Counted from the stretch's first letter, positions 7,201 to 13,175 are shown. The stretch is DNA of 13,175 bases from CAZYXZ01 sp964651395 (GCA_964651395.1 CAZYXZ010000083.1:1-13175), one strand, 5' to 3'. The notes: generated from the sequence alone by a model not told the origin. Numbers and translations: made by a program.

Positions 7201-8409
7201 GCCGTAGAGGGTGCCGTTCTCGTTGTCGGCGATGTTCACCGTGGCCGTCGTCGGCGTTCCCAGCGACGCACCGGCCGTCGGGTTCGACAGCGTGACCGTG
7301 AAGGCCTCCGGGCCCTCGATGAAGGCGTCGTTGGTGATCGGCACCGTGAACGTCTGCGTGTTGGCTCCCGCACTGTCCGGGAAGTTCAGAGTGCCGTTGC
7401 TGGCGGTGTAGTCCTGCCCCGCTTCCGCCGTGCCGTTGCTGGTCGCCCAGTCGACTGTCGTGGCGCCCTCGTTGGTCGAGGTGGTACGCGTCACGCTGAC
7501 CGTGACCGATCCGCCGGCCTCGCCGAGCGAGAACGACGTACTGCTGAACTTCATCTGCGACGACGACGTGGCAGCCATCGCGCGAACGGCCGTGCCGCCG
7601 CCGATGGCGCCGACCAGGGTCGCGGCGCCCGTGCCGAGGTTGATCGTGTACAGGCTGGACGTCGTCCCCGCGGGCGGCGTCAGCACGGCGTACGCCGTGC
7701 CGTTGGGTGCGTGGATGTCGAGCTCCGCGAGGGTGCCGGTGTCGACCGCGAGCGCGCCGACGGTCGTCAGCTGGCCTGCGTCCGGTGAGGACGGCGCGCC
7801 GCCCGCGCTGCCCAGGCGCACCAGGCTGTCCGTGCCCGAGTCGATCCCGTAGGCGGTGGTCGTCGCCGCGCCCGCGAAGTCGTTCGTGTAGCCGAGGGCC
7901 ACGACGCTGGGGTTGGCCGCCACGTTGGGGTCGCCGACGGCGTACGTCAGGGTGGTGTCGGTGCCCGCACTGGCGGCGTTGGCCGGGTTGAGCCGCCGGT
8001 TCATGTCCGTGTCCGAGACGACGCGCAGCTGGTCCGTGGTGGGGATGTAGGCGGACCCGAACGCGGTGCCCGTGGACGCGGGCGCGACCGGCCCGCCGAG
8101 GACGGACAGGACGCCGTTGGCCGGGTTGAGGGTGTAGAGGTGCGTCTGCCCGATCGCCAGGAGCTGCCCGGTGAGCGGGCGGTACTCGAGGTCGACCAGG
8201 GTGTCGCCGGCCTGGAGGCCGCTCACCGTGCTCGACGACGCGATCGTGCCGGGGGTCGCAGCCGAGAAGGTGAACACCGACGAGCCGGCGAGCCCGACGA
8301 GGACCGGCGGCCCCACCGCCGCGTGGGCCGGCCCCGCCATCACGATCGGGAGGCCCGAGGCCACGAGGAGCGAGCTCAGCAGGGCGGTCAGACGAACCCG
8401 GAACGACAT
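4246..8409 (-). CDS. Large secreted protein with three DUF4394 domains, two Calx-beta domains and C-terminal Ig-like domains
   Basis: This 1387-residue exported protein starts at ATG 8409, where AAGGGAG sits 6 bases upstream. The frame is open to 8430, but the extra residues precede the signal peptide. Residues 1-30 form a Sec signal peptide ending in PAHA. DUF4394-type domains lie at about 33-282, 399-648 and 760-1008, each with AxVGDxxxxxNPxVVA, YTNxxxGAxxTT and YGIDSGTD motifs. Calx-beta domains lie at about 285-398 and 650-758, with acidic motifs (NDAFIEGPEAF, DDAVDEPDETF) that could bind calcium. Residues 1010-1100, 1100-1195 and 1200-1387 look Ig-like, with cysteine pairs C1061/C1071 and C1159/C1164. 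I see no LPXTG motif, hydrophobic tail, S-layer or peptidoglycan-binding domain. Adhesion or surface-matrix roles are inferred from the architecture only, and DUF4394 itself has no established function. Confidence 0.85.
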   Translation of the reverse strand: MSFRVRLTALLSSLLVASGLPIVMAGPAHAAVGPPVLVGLAGSSVFTFSAATPGTIASSSTVSGLQAGDTLVDLEYRPLTGQLLAIGQTHLYTLNPANGVLSVLGGPVAPASTGTAFGSAYIPTTDQLRVVSDTDMNRRLNPANAASAGTDTTLTYAVGDPNVAANPSVVALGYTNDFAGAATTTAYGIDSGTDSLVRLGSAGGAPSSPDAGQLTTVGALAVDTGTLAELDIHAPNGTAYAVLTPPAGTTSSLYTINLGTGAATLVGAIGGGTAVRAMAATSSSQMKFSSTSFSLGEAGGSVTVSVTRTTSTNEGATTVDWATSNGTAEAGQDYTASNGTLNFPDSAGANTQTFTVPITNDAFIEGPEAFTVTLSNPTAGASLGTPTTATVNIADNENGTLYGLTDQNKITQVSVNNVASQIASVSVTGLQSGETLTSIDFRPATSQLLGVGTTGRLYAVNPVSGAATQIGSPMAGVTGGDFGSDVNPVTDTLRLVSDTETNLRINPDTAVATPDTALAYAVGDAAFGTNPNVVALAHTNNLPGAVSTTAYGIDSGTDSLVRLGSVDGAPTSPNSGQLTTLAPLGQNVSDLSGFDVVGGGGAAFVALTSTAISAPSRVYRIDLATGALTHLGLFGGNHPVRAIAVAPPGRFNLSAATYSAAEAAGSLSFTVNRTLGAPVTEAVNYAVGPGTATSGTDFTGTTGTLTFNGSETSKTVAVTLLDDAVDEPDETFTITLSSPTNGTSIGTGAAVATITDDDLTTLFATTSANRLISLRTDSLAATTTDVAITGLQPAETVVGLDSRPSNRTLYALGSTGRLYTVDVTSGAATVVGSASALTGTAFGADVDPVAGNLRVVSDADVNEVRNLSSGAVTAGTALAYPASGDASSGVNPNVVAIGYTNNVPGAASTTLYGIDSGTDKLVRVGSVGGSPSNAGTGVLTTVGALGVNTTDLAHLDLDPHGDLAFASLTAPAGTTSQLYRVNLTSGAAGLIGTIPGGSTITGLAVAPLATLVVAPATLTPVSGTATTVTVTAKGANNQTDTAYTAKPVLTSTDTHFTPGTCAAAVNGVATCTGVVFGDLGQKILTATAAGATGNVTVNVQPTGLAFTTAPAGASRNTPTTYVTAPVAGVSGASLAGYSATQTMTVSGGDATPQTITQPCAGPTCAFTTQFPSGGSRTIGVTDTSTPARSATANTAIKKATTVTIKVAKIVYSDEVSEVSGRLLAEGAPLPANTLVNISYRFVDKPNFVLLGQDTTDANGVFTLTRIVKWSLIWKVDFLGSNTAEPSTSAVGQAVRTRIRVDHASFIRGVLHFDGFTFPAHPGAMVALYLRRADGSYLYFGSPTRLNAQSGFSINRRLGPGRYNILIHIGDTKANLNGNSVTFPLTVR
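5386..6132 (-). repeat. Unit 3: third DUF4394 copy without a following Calx-beta domain
   Basis: This unit encodes residues 760-1008. It aligns along its whole length with units 1 and 2 (YGIDSGTDKLVRVGS, LTTVGALGVNTTDLAHLD). The NLRINPDT-type motif has changed to VNEVRNLSSG, and the domain leads directly into Ig-like sequence instead of a Calx-beta domain. Confidence 0.8.
6136..7215 (-). repeat. Unit 2 of the DUF4394 + Calx-beta internal repeat
   Basis: This unit encodes residues 399-758: the second DUF4394 domain and the second Calx-beta domain. It keeps the clearest family motif, TNLRINPDTAVATPDTALAY, and AYGIDSGTDSLVRLGS is identical to unit 1. Its YGIDSGTD codons are 1083 bases from those of unit 3. 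Confidence 0.8.
7216..8313 (-). repeat. Unit 1 of the DUF4394 + Calx-beta internal repeat
   Basis: This unit encodes residues 33-398: one DUF4394 domain and the first Calx-beta domain. Key landmarks are TLVDLEYRPLTGQLLAIG, VSDTDMNRRLNPANA, and AYGIDSGTDSLVRLGS at 186-201. The YGIDSGTD codons fall 1092 bases from the same codons in unit 2. Confidence 0.8.
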
Positions 8410-8415
8410 CCGGTA

Positions 8416-8422
8416 CTCCCTT
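8416..8422 (-). promoter_or_regulatory. Ribosome binding site that sets the start of the DUF4394 protein
   Basis: AAGGGAG on the minus strand lies 6 bases before ATG 8409. It also falls inside the alternative longer frame starting at TTG 8430, which argues against that longer start. Confidence 0.7.
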
Positions 8423-8540
8423 GGTGACAATGGGGAAAAGACGCCCCCCGGCCGGGCGGACGACGCATCAGCGTAACCGTGCTGAGACGTTCGTGGGACG
8501 GGAGGTGTTCCGCGGTAACCGGACTGTGGCTCGGGGAGAC

Positions 8541-8545
8541 GGAGG
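8541..8545 (+). promoter_or_regulatory. Ribosome binding site that sets the cysS start
   Basis: GGAGG lies 7 bases before GTG 8553. It supports this start over the open frame that extends back to 8421, whose extra 44 residues are unlike the enzyme family. Confidence 0.75.
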
Positions 8546-8552
8546 CGGTGAC

Positions 8553-9956
8553 GTGGGCTTTCGGCTCTTCGACTCCATGGCCCGTCGCGTCGTCGAGATC
8601 GAGCCTGCGCGGCCCGGACGGCTCTCCCTCTACGCCTGCGGCCCGACGGTCTACCGCGACGCGCACGTCGGCAACATGCGCACTTTCCTGCTCACCGACC
8701 TGATCCGCCGGGTGGCCCAGCGCCACCACCTGGCGGTGACCGTCGTGCAGAACATCACCGACGTCGGGCACCTCGAGGACGACACGCACGACCTCGGGGA
8801 GGACAAGGTGCTGGCCCAGGCGCGCCGGGAGGGCAGGTCCGCCTGGGACATCGCCGCCGGCTACACGGCCGCCTTCCACGCGGACCTGGCCGCGCTGGGC
8901 GTCCACCCGGCCGACGACTACCCCAAGGCCTCGGAGTGGATCGCCCCGATGCAGGAGCTCATCGCACGACTGGTCGACCGCGGGCACGCCTACGCGACGC
9001 CAGGTGGATCGGTCTTCTTCGAGGCGGCCAGCTGGCCGGCGTACGGCGAGCTGTCCGGCAACCGGCTCGACCAGCTCCGCGCCGGCCATCGCGGCGGCGA
9101 GGTGCACCCGGAGAAGCGCCACCACGCCGACTGGGCACTGTGGAAGGCGGCGGGGCCGCACCGCGAGATGGTCTGGGACTCCCCCTGGGGGCCGGGCTTC
9201 CCCGGCTGGCACATCGAGTGCTCGACGATGTCCCTCGGCGTACTCGGCGAGACCGTGGACGTCCACGCGGGCGGCGTGGACCTGCGCTTCCCGCACCACG
9301 AGGACGAGCGCGCGCAGTCCGAGGCGGCGGTGGGGCACCCCGTCGTACGGCACTGGGTACACGGCGAGCACCTGCTCGCCGAAGGCCGCAAGATGTCGAA
9401 GTCGACCGGCAACGTCGTCCTCGTCTCCGACGTGGTCGCGCGCGGTCATGACCCGCTGGCGCTGCGGCTGTTCTTCCTCAGCGGCCGCTACCGGCAGCAG
9501 ATGAACCTCACCTGGGACGCCCTGGCCGCCGCCGACAGCACGCTGCGGCGATGGCGAGCCGCGGTGGCACGCTGGGCCGAGTCGCCGTCCACGGCGATGT
9601 CCGCGTCGCACGCCGCGACCGCCTGCGCGGCGTTGGACGACGACCTCGACACGCCACGCGCGCTCCAGGTGCTGCGCGACCTCGAGAAGGACCGGGACGT
9701 GCCGGAGGGGACGAAGTTCGAGACCTTTGCCCATCTCGACCGCTGGCTCGGACTCGACCTGGCCCGCGACGTGGGCCGACCGCCACCACGCGCCGCCGAG
9801 CTGCCGGCCGGCGCGGCGGCGCTGCTCGAGGAGCGCGCCGCAGCGCGAGCAGGCAAGGACTTCCGACGCAGCGACGAGCTGCGCGACGCGCTGGCCGAGC
9901 TGGGCGTTGCCGTCCGGGACACCGCGGACGGCCAGGAGTGGGAGCCGCGCGCCTAG
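8553..9956 (+). CDS. cysS: Cysteinyl-tRNA synthetase
   Basis: This class I aminoacyl-tRNA synthetase charges tRNA-Cys with cysteine. It has 467 residues, the usual size. The Rossmann catalytic part carries the HIGH-type motif HVGN (38-41) and KMSKS (280-284). The zinc site that selects cysteine is complete by register with E. coli: C29, C223 (GWHIECS), H248 and E252 (FPHHEDE). The C-terminal RAGKDFRRSDELRDALAELG, ending in ADGQEW, is the CysRS tail. This separates it from the shorter mycothiol ligase MshC, which shares the catalytic core. Residues 67-85 (QNITDVGHLEDDTHDLGEDK region) are longer than the NITDIDDK of E. coli and the NVTDIEDK of M. tuberculosis CysS. It stands alone rather than beside ispD/ispF or an rRNA methyltransferase, so it may be a second copy. 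The GTG start is supported by GGAGG. Confidence 0.9.
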   Translation: MGFRLFDSMARRVVEIEPARPGRLSLYACGPTVYRDAHVGNMRTFLLTDLIRRVAQRHHLAVTVVQNITDVGHLEDDTHDLGEDKVLAQARREGRSAWDIAAGYTAAFHADLAALGVHPADDYPKASEWIAPMQELIARLVDRGHAYATPGGSVFFEAASWPAYGELSGNRLDQLRAGHRGGEVHPEKRHHADWALWKAAGPHREMVWDSPWGPGFPGWHIECSTMSLGVLGETVDVHAGGVDLRFPHHEDERAQSEAAVGHPVVRHWVHGEHLLAEGRKMSKSTGNVVLVSDVVARGHDPLALRLFFLSGRYRQQMNLTWDALAAADSTLRRWRAAVARWAESPSTAMSASHAATACAALDDDLDTPRALQVLRDLEKDRDVPEGTKFETFAHLDRWLGLDLARDVGRPPPRAAELPAGAAALLEERAAARAGKDFRRSDELRDALAELGVAVRDTADGQEWEPRA

Positions 9957-9960
9957 GCGG

Positions 9961-10926
9961 CTAGGTGGTGCGAGAGACGGACAGGCGTGCGTTGTCGATG
10001 ACGATGGCAGCCGGGCCCTCGACCAGCTTCAGCGTCGACAGGGACGCCTCGCTGAAGGCGCTCTTCTGTGACGAGGACAGCGCCATGACGCCGAGGATGC
10101 GTCCGCCGAAGCCGTGCAGCGGCATGGACAGGAACGTCGCCATCGGCCCCTCGTCGTCCGCGCCGAGCAGACCCCCCGGGTCGCCCACGCGCGCGTCGAT
10201 CTCCGAGACGTTGTAGGCGGTTCCGGAGAGCATTGCCACGGCCTCGGCGGCGGAGCTGAGGAAGTCGGTGAAGTGCTGCTGGCTCGCCTCGTGCTTCACG
10301 CTGACCAGCGCCATCCGCTCCTCGAGCAGCATGACCGAGGCGAGGTGGTAGTCGACGAACCGGCTGACGACGTCGAGCAGCTGCGCGACCGTGGCCTCGA
10401 AGCCGTGCGCCGTCGCCGCGAGCTCGGTCACCTCCGCCGCGACCGAGGTCTCGAACAGCTTGCGATCGAGCAGGTCGCACACCTTCGACAGTACGTCGTC
10501 CGGGCTCAGGTCGACCGGGTCCGGCTTGATCCGCCGGTGGCTGCCGCGCATCGCGGACGTCGCCTCCATGGCGACGCGCACGGCGCGAGCCAGCTCCGGC
10601 GCCTCGAAGTCCTTCGTGAGGTAGCCGTCCGCGCCGGTCTTGCGGCCCCAGTAGCGGTCGCTGGCGGCCTCGAGCGAGGTCAGCATGACGATCGGGATGT
10701 CCGCGGTCTGCCAGTCGTCCTTGAGCAGGCGGCACACGACGTAGCCCGAGACGCGGGGCATCTGGACGTCGAGCACGACCGCGTCCGGCTGGGACCGGAA
10801 GACGGTCTGGATGGCCTGTACGCCGTCCTCGGCCTGCAGCACCTCGTAGCCTTCGGCGACGAGAACGGAGCTGACGATCCTGCGCAGCGTCGCGCTGTCG
10901 TCGGCAATGACGATGGTTCCGGGCAT
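9961..10926 (-). CDS. Response regulator: receiver domain fused to a GAF-like domain
   Basis: This 321-residue cytoplasmic protein has a CheY-type receiver at 1-120 with the full site: D9/D10, phospho-acceptor D53, T83 and K105. After a linker (about 121-165), residues about 166-318 look like a GAF domain: an entry helix, HLASVMLLEERMALVSVKHE, a long helix, FLSMPLHGFGGRILGVMALS and a final helix ending AAIVIDNARL. No DNA-binding, GGDEF, phosphatase or kinase domain is present, so the output probably works through protein contact or ligand sensing; this is inferred. It starts at ATG 10926, with GAGG 9 bases upstream overlapping the stop of the CheA gene, which lies 11 bases away. CheA is therefore its likely phosphodonor. 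The gene ends 4 bases from convergent cysS. The receiver is certain; the GAF call is moderate. Confidence 0.87.
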   Translation of the reverse strand: MPGTIVIADDSATLRRIVSSVLVAEGYEVLQAEDGVQAIQTVFRSQPDAVVLDVQMPRVSGYVVCRLLKDDWQTADIPIVMLTSLEAASDRYWGRKTGADGYLTKDFEAPELARAVRVAMEATSAMRGSHRRIKPDPVDLSPDDVLSKVCDLLDRKLFETSVAAEVTELAATAHGFEATVAQLLDVVSRFVDYHLASVMLLEERMALVSVKHEASQQHFTDFLSSAAEAVAMLSGTAYNVSEIDARVGDPGGLLGADDEGPMATFLSMPLHGFGGRILGVMALSSSQKSAFSEASLSTLKLVEGPAAIVIDNARLSVSRTT

Positions 10927-10937
10927 CGCGTCTTACC

Positions 10938-13121
10938 TCACTGTCCGACGAGTCGTCGGACTGTCTCGACGAGCTGCTTCTGGTCGAACTCTGACTTGAG
11001 CAGGTAGGCGTTAGCCCCGGCCTCGAGCCCGGCGCGGCGGTCGGCCTCGTCGCCACGCGAGGTCATGATGACGACCGGCACCGTTTCCCAACCCTTGGTG
11101 CGGCGGATAGTACGCGTCAGCGTGAAGCCGTCCATGCCGGGCATCTCCACGTCGCTGATCACGATGTCCACCGGGTTCGCCCGGAGCTTCGACGCGCCGT
11201 CCAGCCCGTCGACCGCCGTCTCGACGTGGTAGCCGGCCCCCTCGAGGATGACCCGCTCGAGCTCCCGCACGCCGACGGAGTCCTCGACCACCAGCACGCG
11301 GACCTGACGGTGCCCGTTGAGGTTCGCCACCGGTTCCGGGACGGCTGCGGCGGCCGCCGGTGCGGCGATGCCGATCGCCCGGTCGGCGAGCTCGCGGAGA
11401 TCGAGGAGAACGACGACATTCCCGTCGCCGGCGATCGTGGCGCCGGTGACGCCCGGCACCCGGCCCAGGAAGCTGCCCAGGTCCTTGATGACCAGCTCGG
11501 CCTCGCCCTCGAGCCGGTCCACCGCCCACGCGACCTGGCGGTCGTTGTGGCGGACGACCAGGGCCGCCTTCGGGTCACGGTCGCCGTCCGCGGCCAGGCT
11601 GTCGCCCAGGTCGAGCAGCGGCAGGGACTGCTCGTGGCGCGTGATGACCGGCATGCCGGCGACCAGCGCCCGCCCGGCGTCGGCAAGACCGATCGACTCG
11701 ACGACGCTGTTCACCGGGATGGCGAAGCGCTCGCTGCCGACGCGGGCGATGAGGCAGCGGATGACACCCAGGGTGACGGGCAGGGTCAGTGAGAACGTCG
11801 TGCCCTGGCCGTGCTTGGTACGGACGTCGATCGTGCCGCCGAGCTCGTCCACCGCGCCCTTGACCACGTCGAGGCCGATGCCGCGCCCGGAGGTCTCGGT
11901 GACCTGGATCCGGCTGCTGAACTCGGGAGTGAACAGCAGCTGTACGAGCGAGCTGCCGGTCAGCGTCGAGTCGGCGGGCAGCAGCCCCCGCTCGATCGCG
12001 GCGGTGCGCACCGAGTCCTCGTCGATGCCGTAGCCGTCGTCGCCGACCTCGATGACGACGTGGCCACCCGCCGTACGCGCCGCGACGCGCACGGTGGCCT
12101 GCGACGGCTTGCCGGCGAGCACGCGCTCGGCCGGCGGCTCGCAGCCGTGGTCGACGGCGTTGATGACGAGGTGCTTCAGCGCGTCGGCGATGCCGTCGAG
12201 CACCTGCTTGTCCATCTCGGTGTCGTCGCCGACCAGCTCGAGGCTGACCTCTTTGCCCGTGGCGGCGGCGACGTCACGCACCAGCCGCGGGAACGCGGCG
12301 ACGACGCGGCGGAGCGGGACCATCGCGAGCCCCATGGCGCCGTCGCGCACCAGTGCGATGCGGTTGAGCTGGACCTCGATGATCTCCCGTAGGTGGCCGG
12401 TCGAGGTCTGCAGCTGGTCGCCGATCTCCAGCAGACGGTGCACGGGGAGCGCGACGTGCTCGGGCAGGTCGACACCACTGCGCACCATCTGGCGCAAAGA
12501 CTTCGACCAGCGCACGTGCTCGGTCGCCAGGTCGTAGATGCCGCCTGCGGTCTGGTCGATCCGGCGGGCGCCCAAGGCCGCCTCACCGACGATGTCGATG
12601 AGGTCGTAGACCTTGCTCGCGGCGACGCGGACCGAGTCGACCGAGTCACGGGTGCGGGCGACGTCCGGCGCCCCGGCGTCGTCGTCGACCTCCGGGGTGG
12701 CGTCGGGCAGACGCGGCACGGTGACCGGGTCCGTGCCGTCGATCGCGGACTTGAGGGCGCCGACGACGGGGTCGATGTCCTCCTTCGCCACCGGGGCCTC
12801 GGCGCCGGGCATCGAGCGACCGACCGCGTCGCACGAGGTGAGCAGCACGTCGATGAGGTCACGGCGGACGAGGAGACGCCCGTCGCGCAGGTCGCCGAGC
12901 AGGTCTTCCATCAGGTGGGCGACGGTGACGACATGGTCGAGGCCGAGCATCTTGGCCGAGCCCTTGACCGTGTGGGCGTCGCGGAACAGGCCGGCGACCG
13001 CGTCGCGAGCCCGTGGATGCGTCTCGAGGGAGAGCAGACCTGACGTGAGGGAGGCGAGGCGCTCCTCGACCTCGGCGCGGAAGGTCGCGACGAGCTCGGG
13101 ATCGTTGCCCCAATCGGCCAT
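10938..13121 (-). CDS. cheA: Hybrid chemotaxis histidine kinase CheA with C-terminal receiver
   Basis: This 727-residue soluble kinase couples chemoreceptors to response regulators. The domains in order are: Hpt (about 5-125) with phospho-accepting H50 in DAHTVKGSAKMLG; a short acidic linker (130-160) where the P2 CheY-binding domain would be; a P3 dimerisation helix pair (about 163-265); the HATPase (about 290-450) with N-box HLVINAVDHG at 317-326, G1 DDGYGID at 361-367 and G2 GRGIGLDVV at 412-420; a CheW-like P5 domain (about 451-580); an Ala/Pro linker; and a receiver (606-727) with E613/D614, D657, T687 and K709. All catalytic residues are present. The ATG at 13121 overlaps the upstream receptor's stop as TGATG. 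The FrzE-like domain order suggests non-flagellar or alternative chemosensory output, but that is inference. Confidence 0.94.
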   Translation of the reverse strand: MADWGNDPELVATFRAEVEERLASLTSGLLSLETHPRARDAVAGLFRDAHTVKGSAKMLGLDHVVTVAHLMEDLLGDLRDGRLLVRRDLIDVLLTSCDAVGRSMPGAEAPVAKEDIDPVVGALKSAIDGTDPVTVPRLPDATPEVDDDAGAPDVARTRDSVDSVRVAASKVYDLIDIVGEAALGARRIDQTAGGIYDLATEHVRWSKSLRQMVRSGVDLPEHVALPVHRLLEIGDQLQTSTGHLREIIEVQLNRIALVRDGAMGLAMVPLRRVVAAFPRLVRDVAAATGKEVSLELVGDDTEMDKQVLDGIADALKHLVINAVDHGCEPPAERVLAGKPSQATVRVAARTAGGHVVIEVGDDGYGIDEDSVRTAAIERGLLPADSTLTGSSLVQLLFTPEFSSRIQVTETSGRGIGLDVVKGAVDELGGTIDVRTKHGQGTTFSLTLPVTLGVIRCLIARVGSERFAIPVNSVVESIGLADAGRALVAGMPVITRHEQSLPLLDLGDSLAADGDRDPKAALVVRHNDRQVAWAVDRLEGEAELVIKDLGSFLGRVPGVTGATIAGDGNVVVLLDLRELADRAIGIAAPAAAAAVPEPVANLNGHRQVRVLVVEDSVGVRELERVILEGAGYHVETAVDGLDGASKLRANPVDIVISDVEMPGMDGFTLTRTIRRTKGWETVPVVIMTSRGDEADRRAGLEAGANAYLLKSEFDQKQLVETVRRLVGQ

Positions 13122-13175
13122 CAGGCGACCTTGAACTGGGCGATGGAGGCGCGCAGCTCGGCGGCGAGCATGTTC
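13121..13175 (-). CDS. C-terminal end of a methyl-accepting chemotaxis protein (partial)
   Basis: Only the last 17 residues and the stop are inside the window, reading NMLAAELRASIAQFKVA. The pattern of a helix with LAAELRxxIxxFKV followed by the stop is typical of the tail of chemoreceptors. The stop shares one base with the start of the CheA gene (TGATG). Ligand specificity and membrane topology cannot be judged from this fragment. The call rests on the short tail plus its position directly upstream of cheA. Confidence 0.75.
   Translation of the reverse strand, partial: NMLAAELRASIAQFKVA

Larger units (their letters stand above)
8410..8552. promoter_or_regulatory. Divergent intergenic region between the DUF4394 gene and cysS
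   Basis: This 143-base gap lies between two head-to-head genes. On the minus strand, TACGCT (8475-8470) is a candidate -10 for the secreted protein, giving a leader of roughly 55 bases. It is the same hexamer as the candidate before the ferredoxin gene. I find no good -35 partner and no TANNNT hexamer well placed for cysS. A ten-base GC palindrome at 8447-8456 (CCCGGCCGGG) is probably chance in DNA this GC-rich. No T-box leader or riboswitch structure is apparent. Confidence 0.3.

Noticed and set aside
5245..7788. Plus-strand open frame of 847 codons opposite the secreted protein
   Set aside because: It is extremely rich in Arg, Gly and Val with no domain or signal pattern, and it mirrors the codon bias of the minus-strand gene, which has a signal peptide, repeats and a ribosome site. 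It is a GC-driven shadow.
8447..8456. GC palindrome CCCGGCCGGG as an operator or terminator
   Set aside because: It is ten bases of pure G/C in very GC-rich DNA, with no U-tract and no second copy, so chance is the simplest explanation.
8421..8552. N-terminal extension of cysS to ATG 8421
   Set aside because: The extra 44 residues are Arg/Gly-rich and unlike CysRS, and GGAGG is correctly spaced for GTG 8553. The extension would also overlap the leader of the divergent gene.
8553..9956. Mycothiol ligase MshC instead of CysRS
   Set aside because: The core is shared, but the length of 467 residues and the C-terminal RAGKDFRRSDELRDALAELG and DGQEW stretch belong to CysRS; MshC is shorter and lacks this tail.
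9953..11056. Minus-strand open frame in another phase over the receiver-GAF gene
   Set aside because: Its translation is Arg/Gly-rich with no motif, while the overlapping frame has a complete receiver active site and a ribosome site.
1..13175. Mobile element, phage, CRISPR or defence system
   Set aside because: No transposase, integrase, recombinase, terminal inverted repeat, direct-repeat array, nuclease or toxin-antitoxin gene is visible, and all genes fit core or surface/chemosensory functions.

Overview
The window is chromosomal DNA from a high-GC actinobacterium. Coding strands are extremely GC-rich with strong third-position bias. GTG and TTG starts are common, and neighbouring genes often overlap by a few bases at stop/start junctions. 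The order ferredoxin-dapC-dapD-dapE, with a divergent pair running away from the ferredoxin, is a familiar actinobacterial arrangement. I cannot name genus or family from this stretch alone.

Region 1 (1-3102, minus strand) is a lysine/meso-diaminopimelate cluster: a 7Fe ferredoxin, then dapC (aminotransferase), dapD (succinyltransferase) and dapE (desuccinylase, cut by the window's left edge). Together DapD, DapC and DapE perform the three succinylase-branch steps from tetrahydrodipicolinate to LL-diaminopimelate. The genes are spaced 18 bp apart or overlap, so they are probably one transcript. The DapD looks like the E. coli type rather than the M. tuberculosis type.

Region 2 (3214-4241, plus strand) is a small divergent two-gene unit. 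The first gene is an 83-residue protein resembling only the N-terminal SH3-like part of an actinobacterial GNAT acetyltransferase. The second is a SirB1/transglutaminase-like protein coupled to it by a GTGA overlap.

Region 3 (4246-8409, minus strand) is one large secreted protein of 1387 residues: a signal peptide, three DUF4394-type domains separated by two Calx-beta domains, then Ig-like domains with no visible cell-wall anchor. It shares a divergent intergenic region (8410-8552) with a plus-strand cysteinyl-tRNA synthetase gene (8553-9956).

Region 4 (9961-13175, minus strand) is a chemosensory operon. In transcription order it holds the last residues of a methyl-accepting chemotaxis protein, a hybrid CheA kinase with a C-terminal receiver, and a stand-alone receiver fused to a GAF-like domain. 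Signal would pass from the chemoreceptor through the CheA phospho-histidine to the two receivers. No flagellar or pilus genes are inside the window, so the output is unknown.

The window is almost completely coding. The only gaps above 100 bases are the two divergent intergenic regions. I see no tRNA, rRNA, CRISPR array, insertion sequence or phage gene, and no stretch over 300 bases without a gene. No wholly new system is evident. The least ordinary items are the three-copy DUF4394/Calx-beta protein, the apparent type of the DapD, the orphan SH3-like protein and the receiver-GAF protein.
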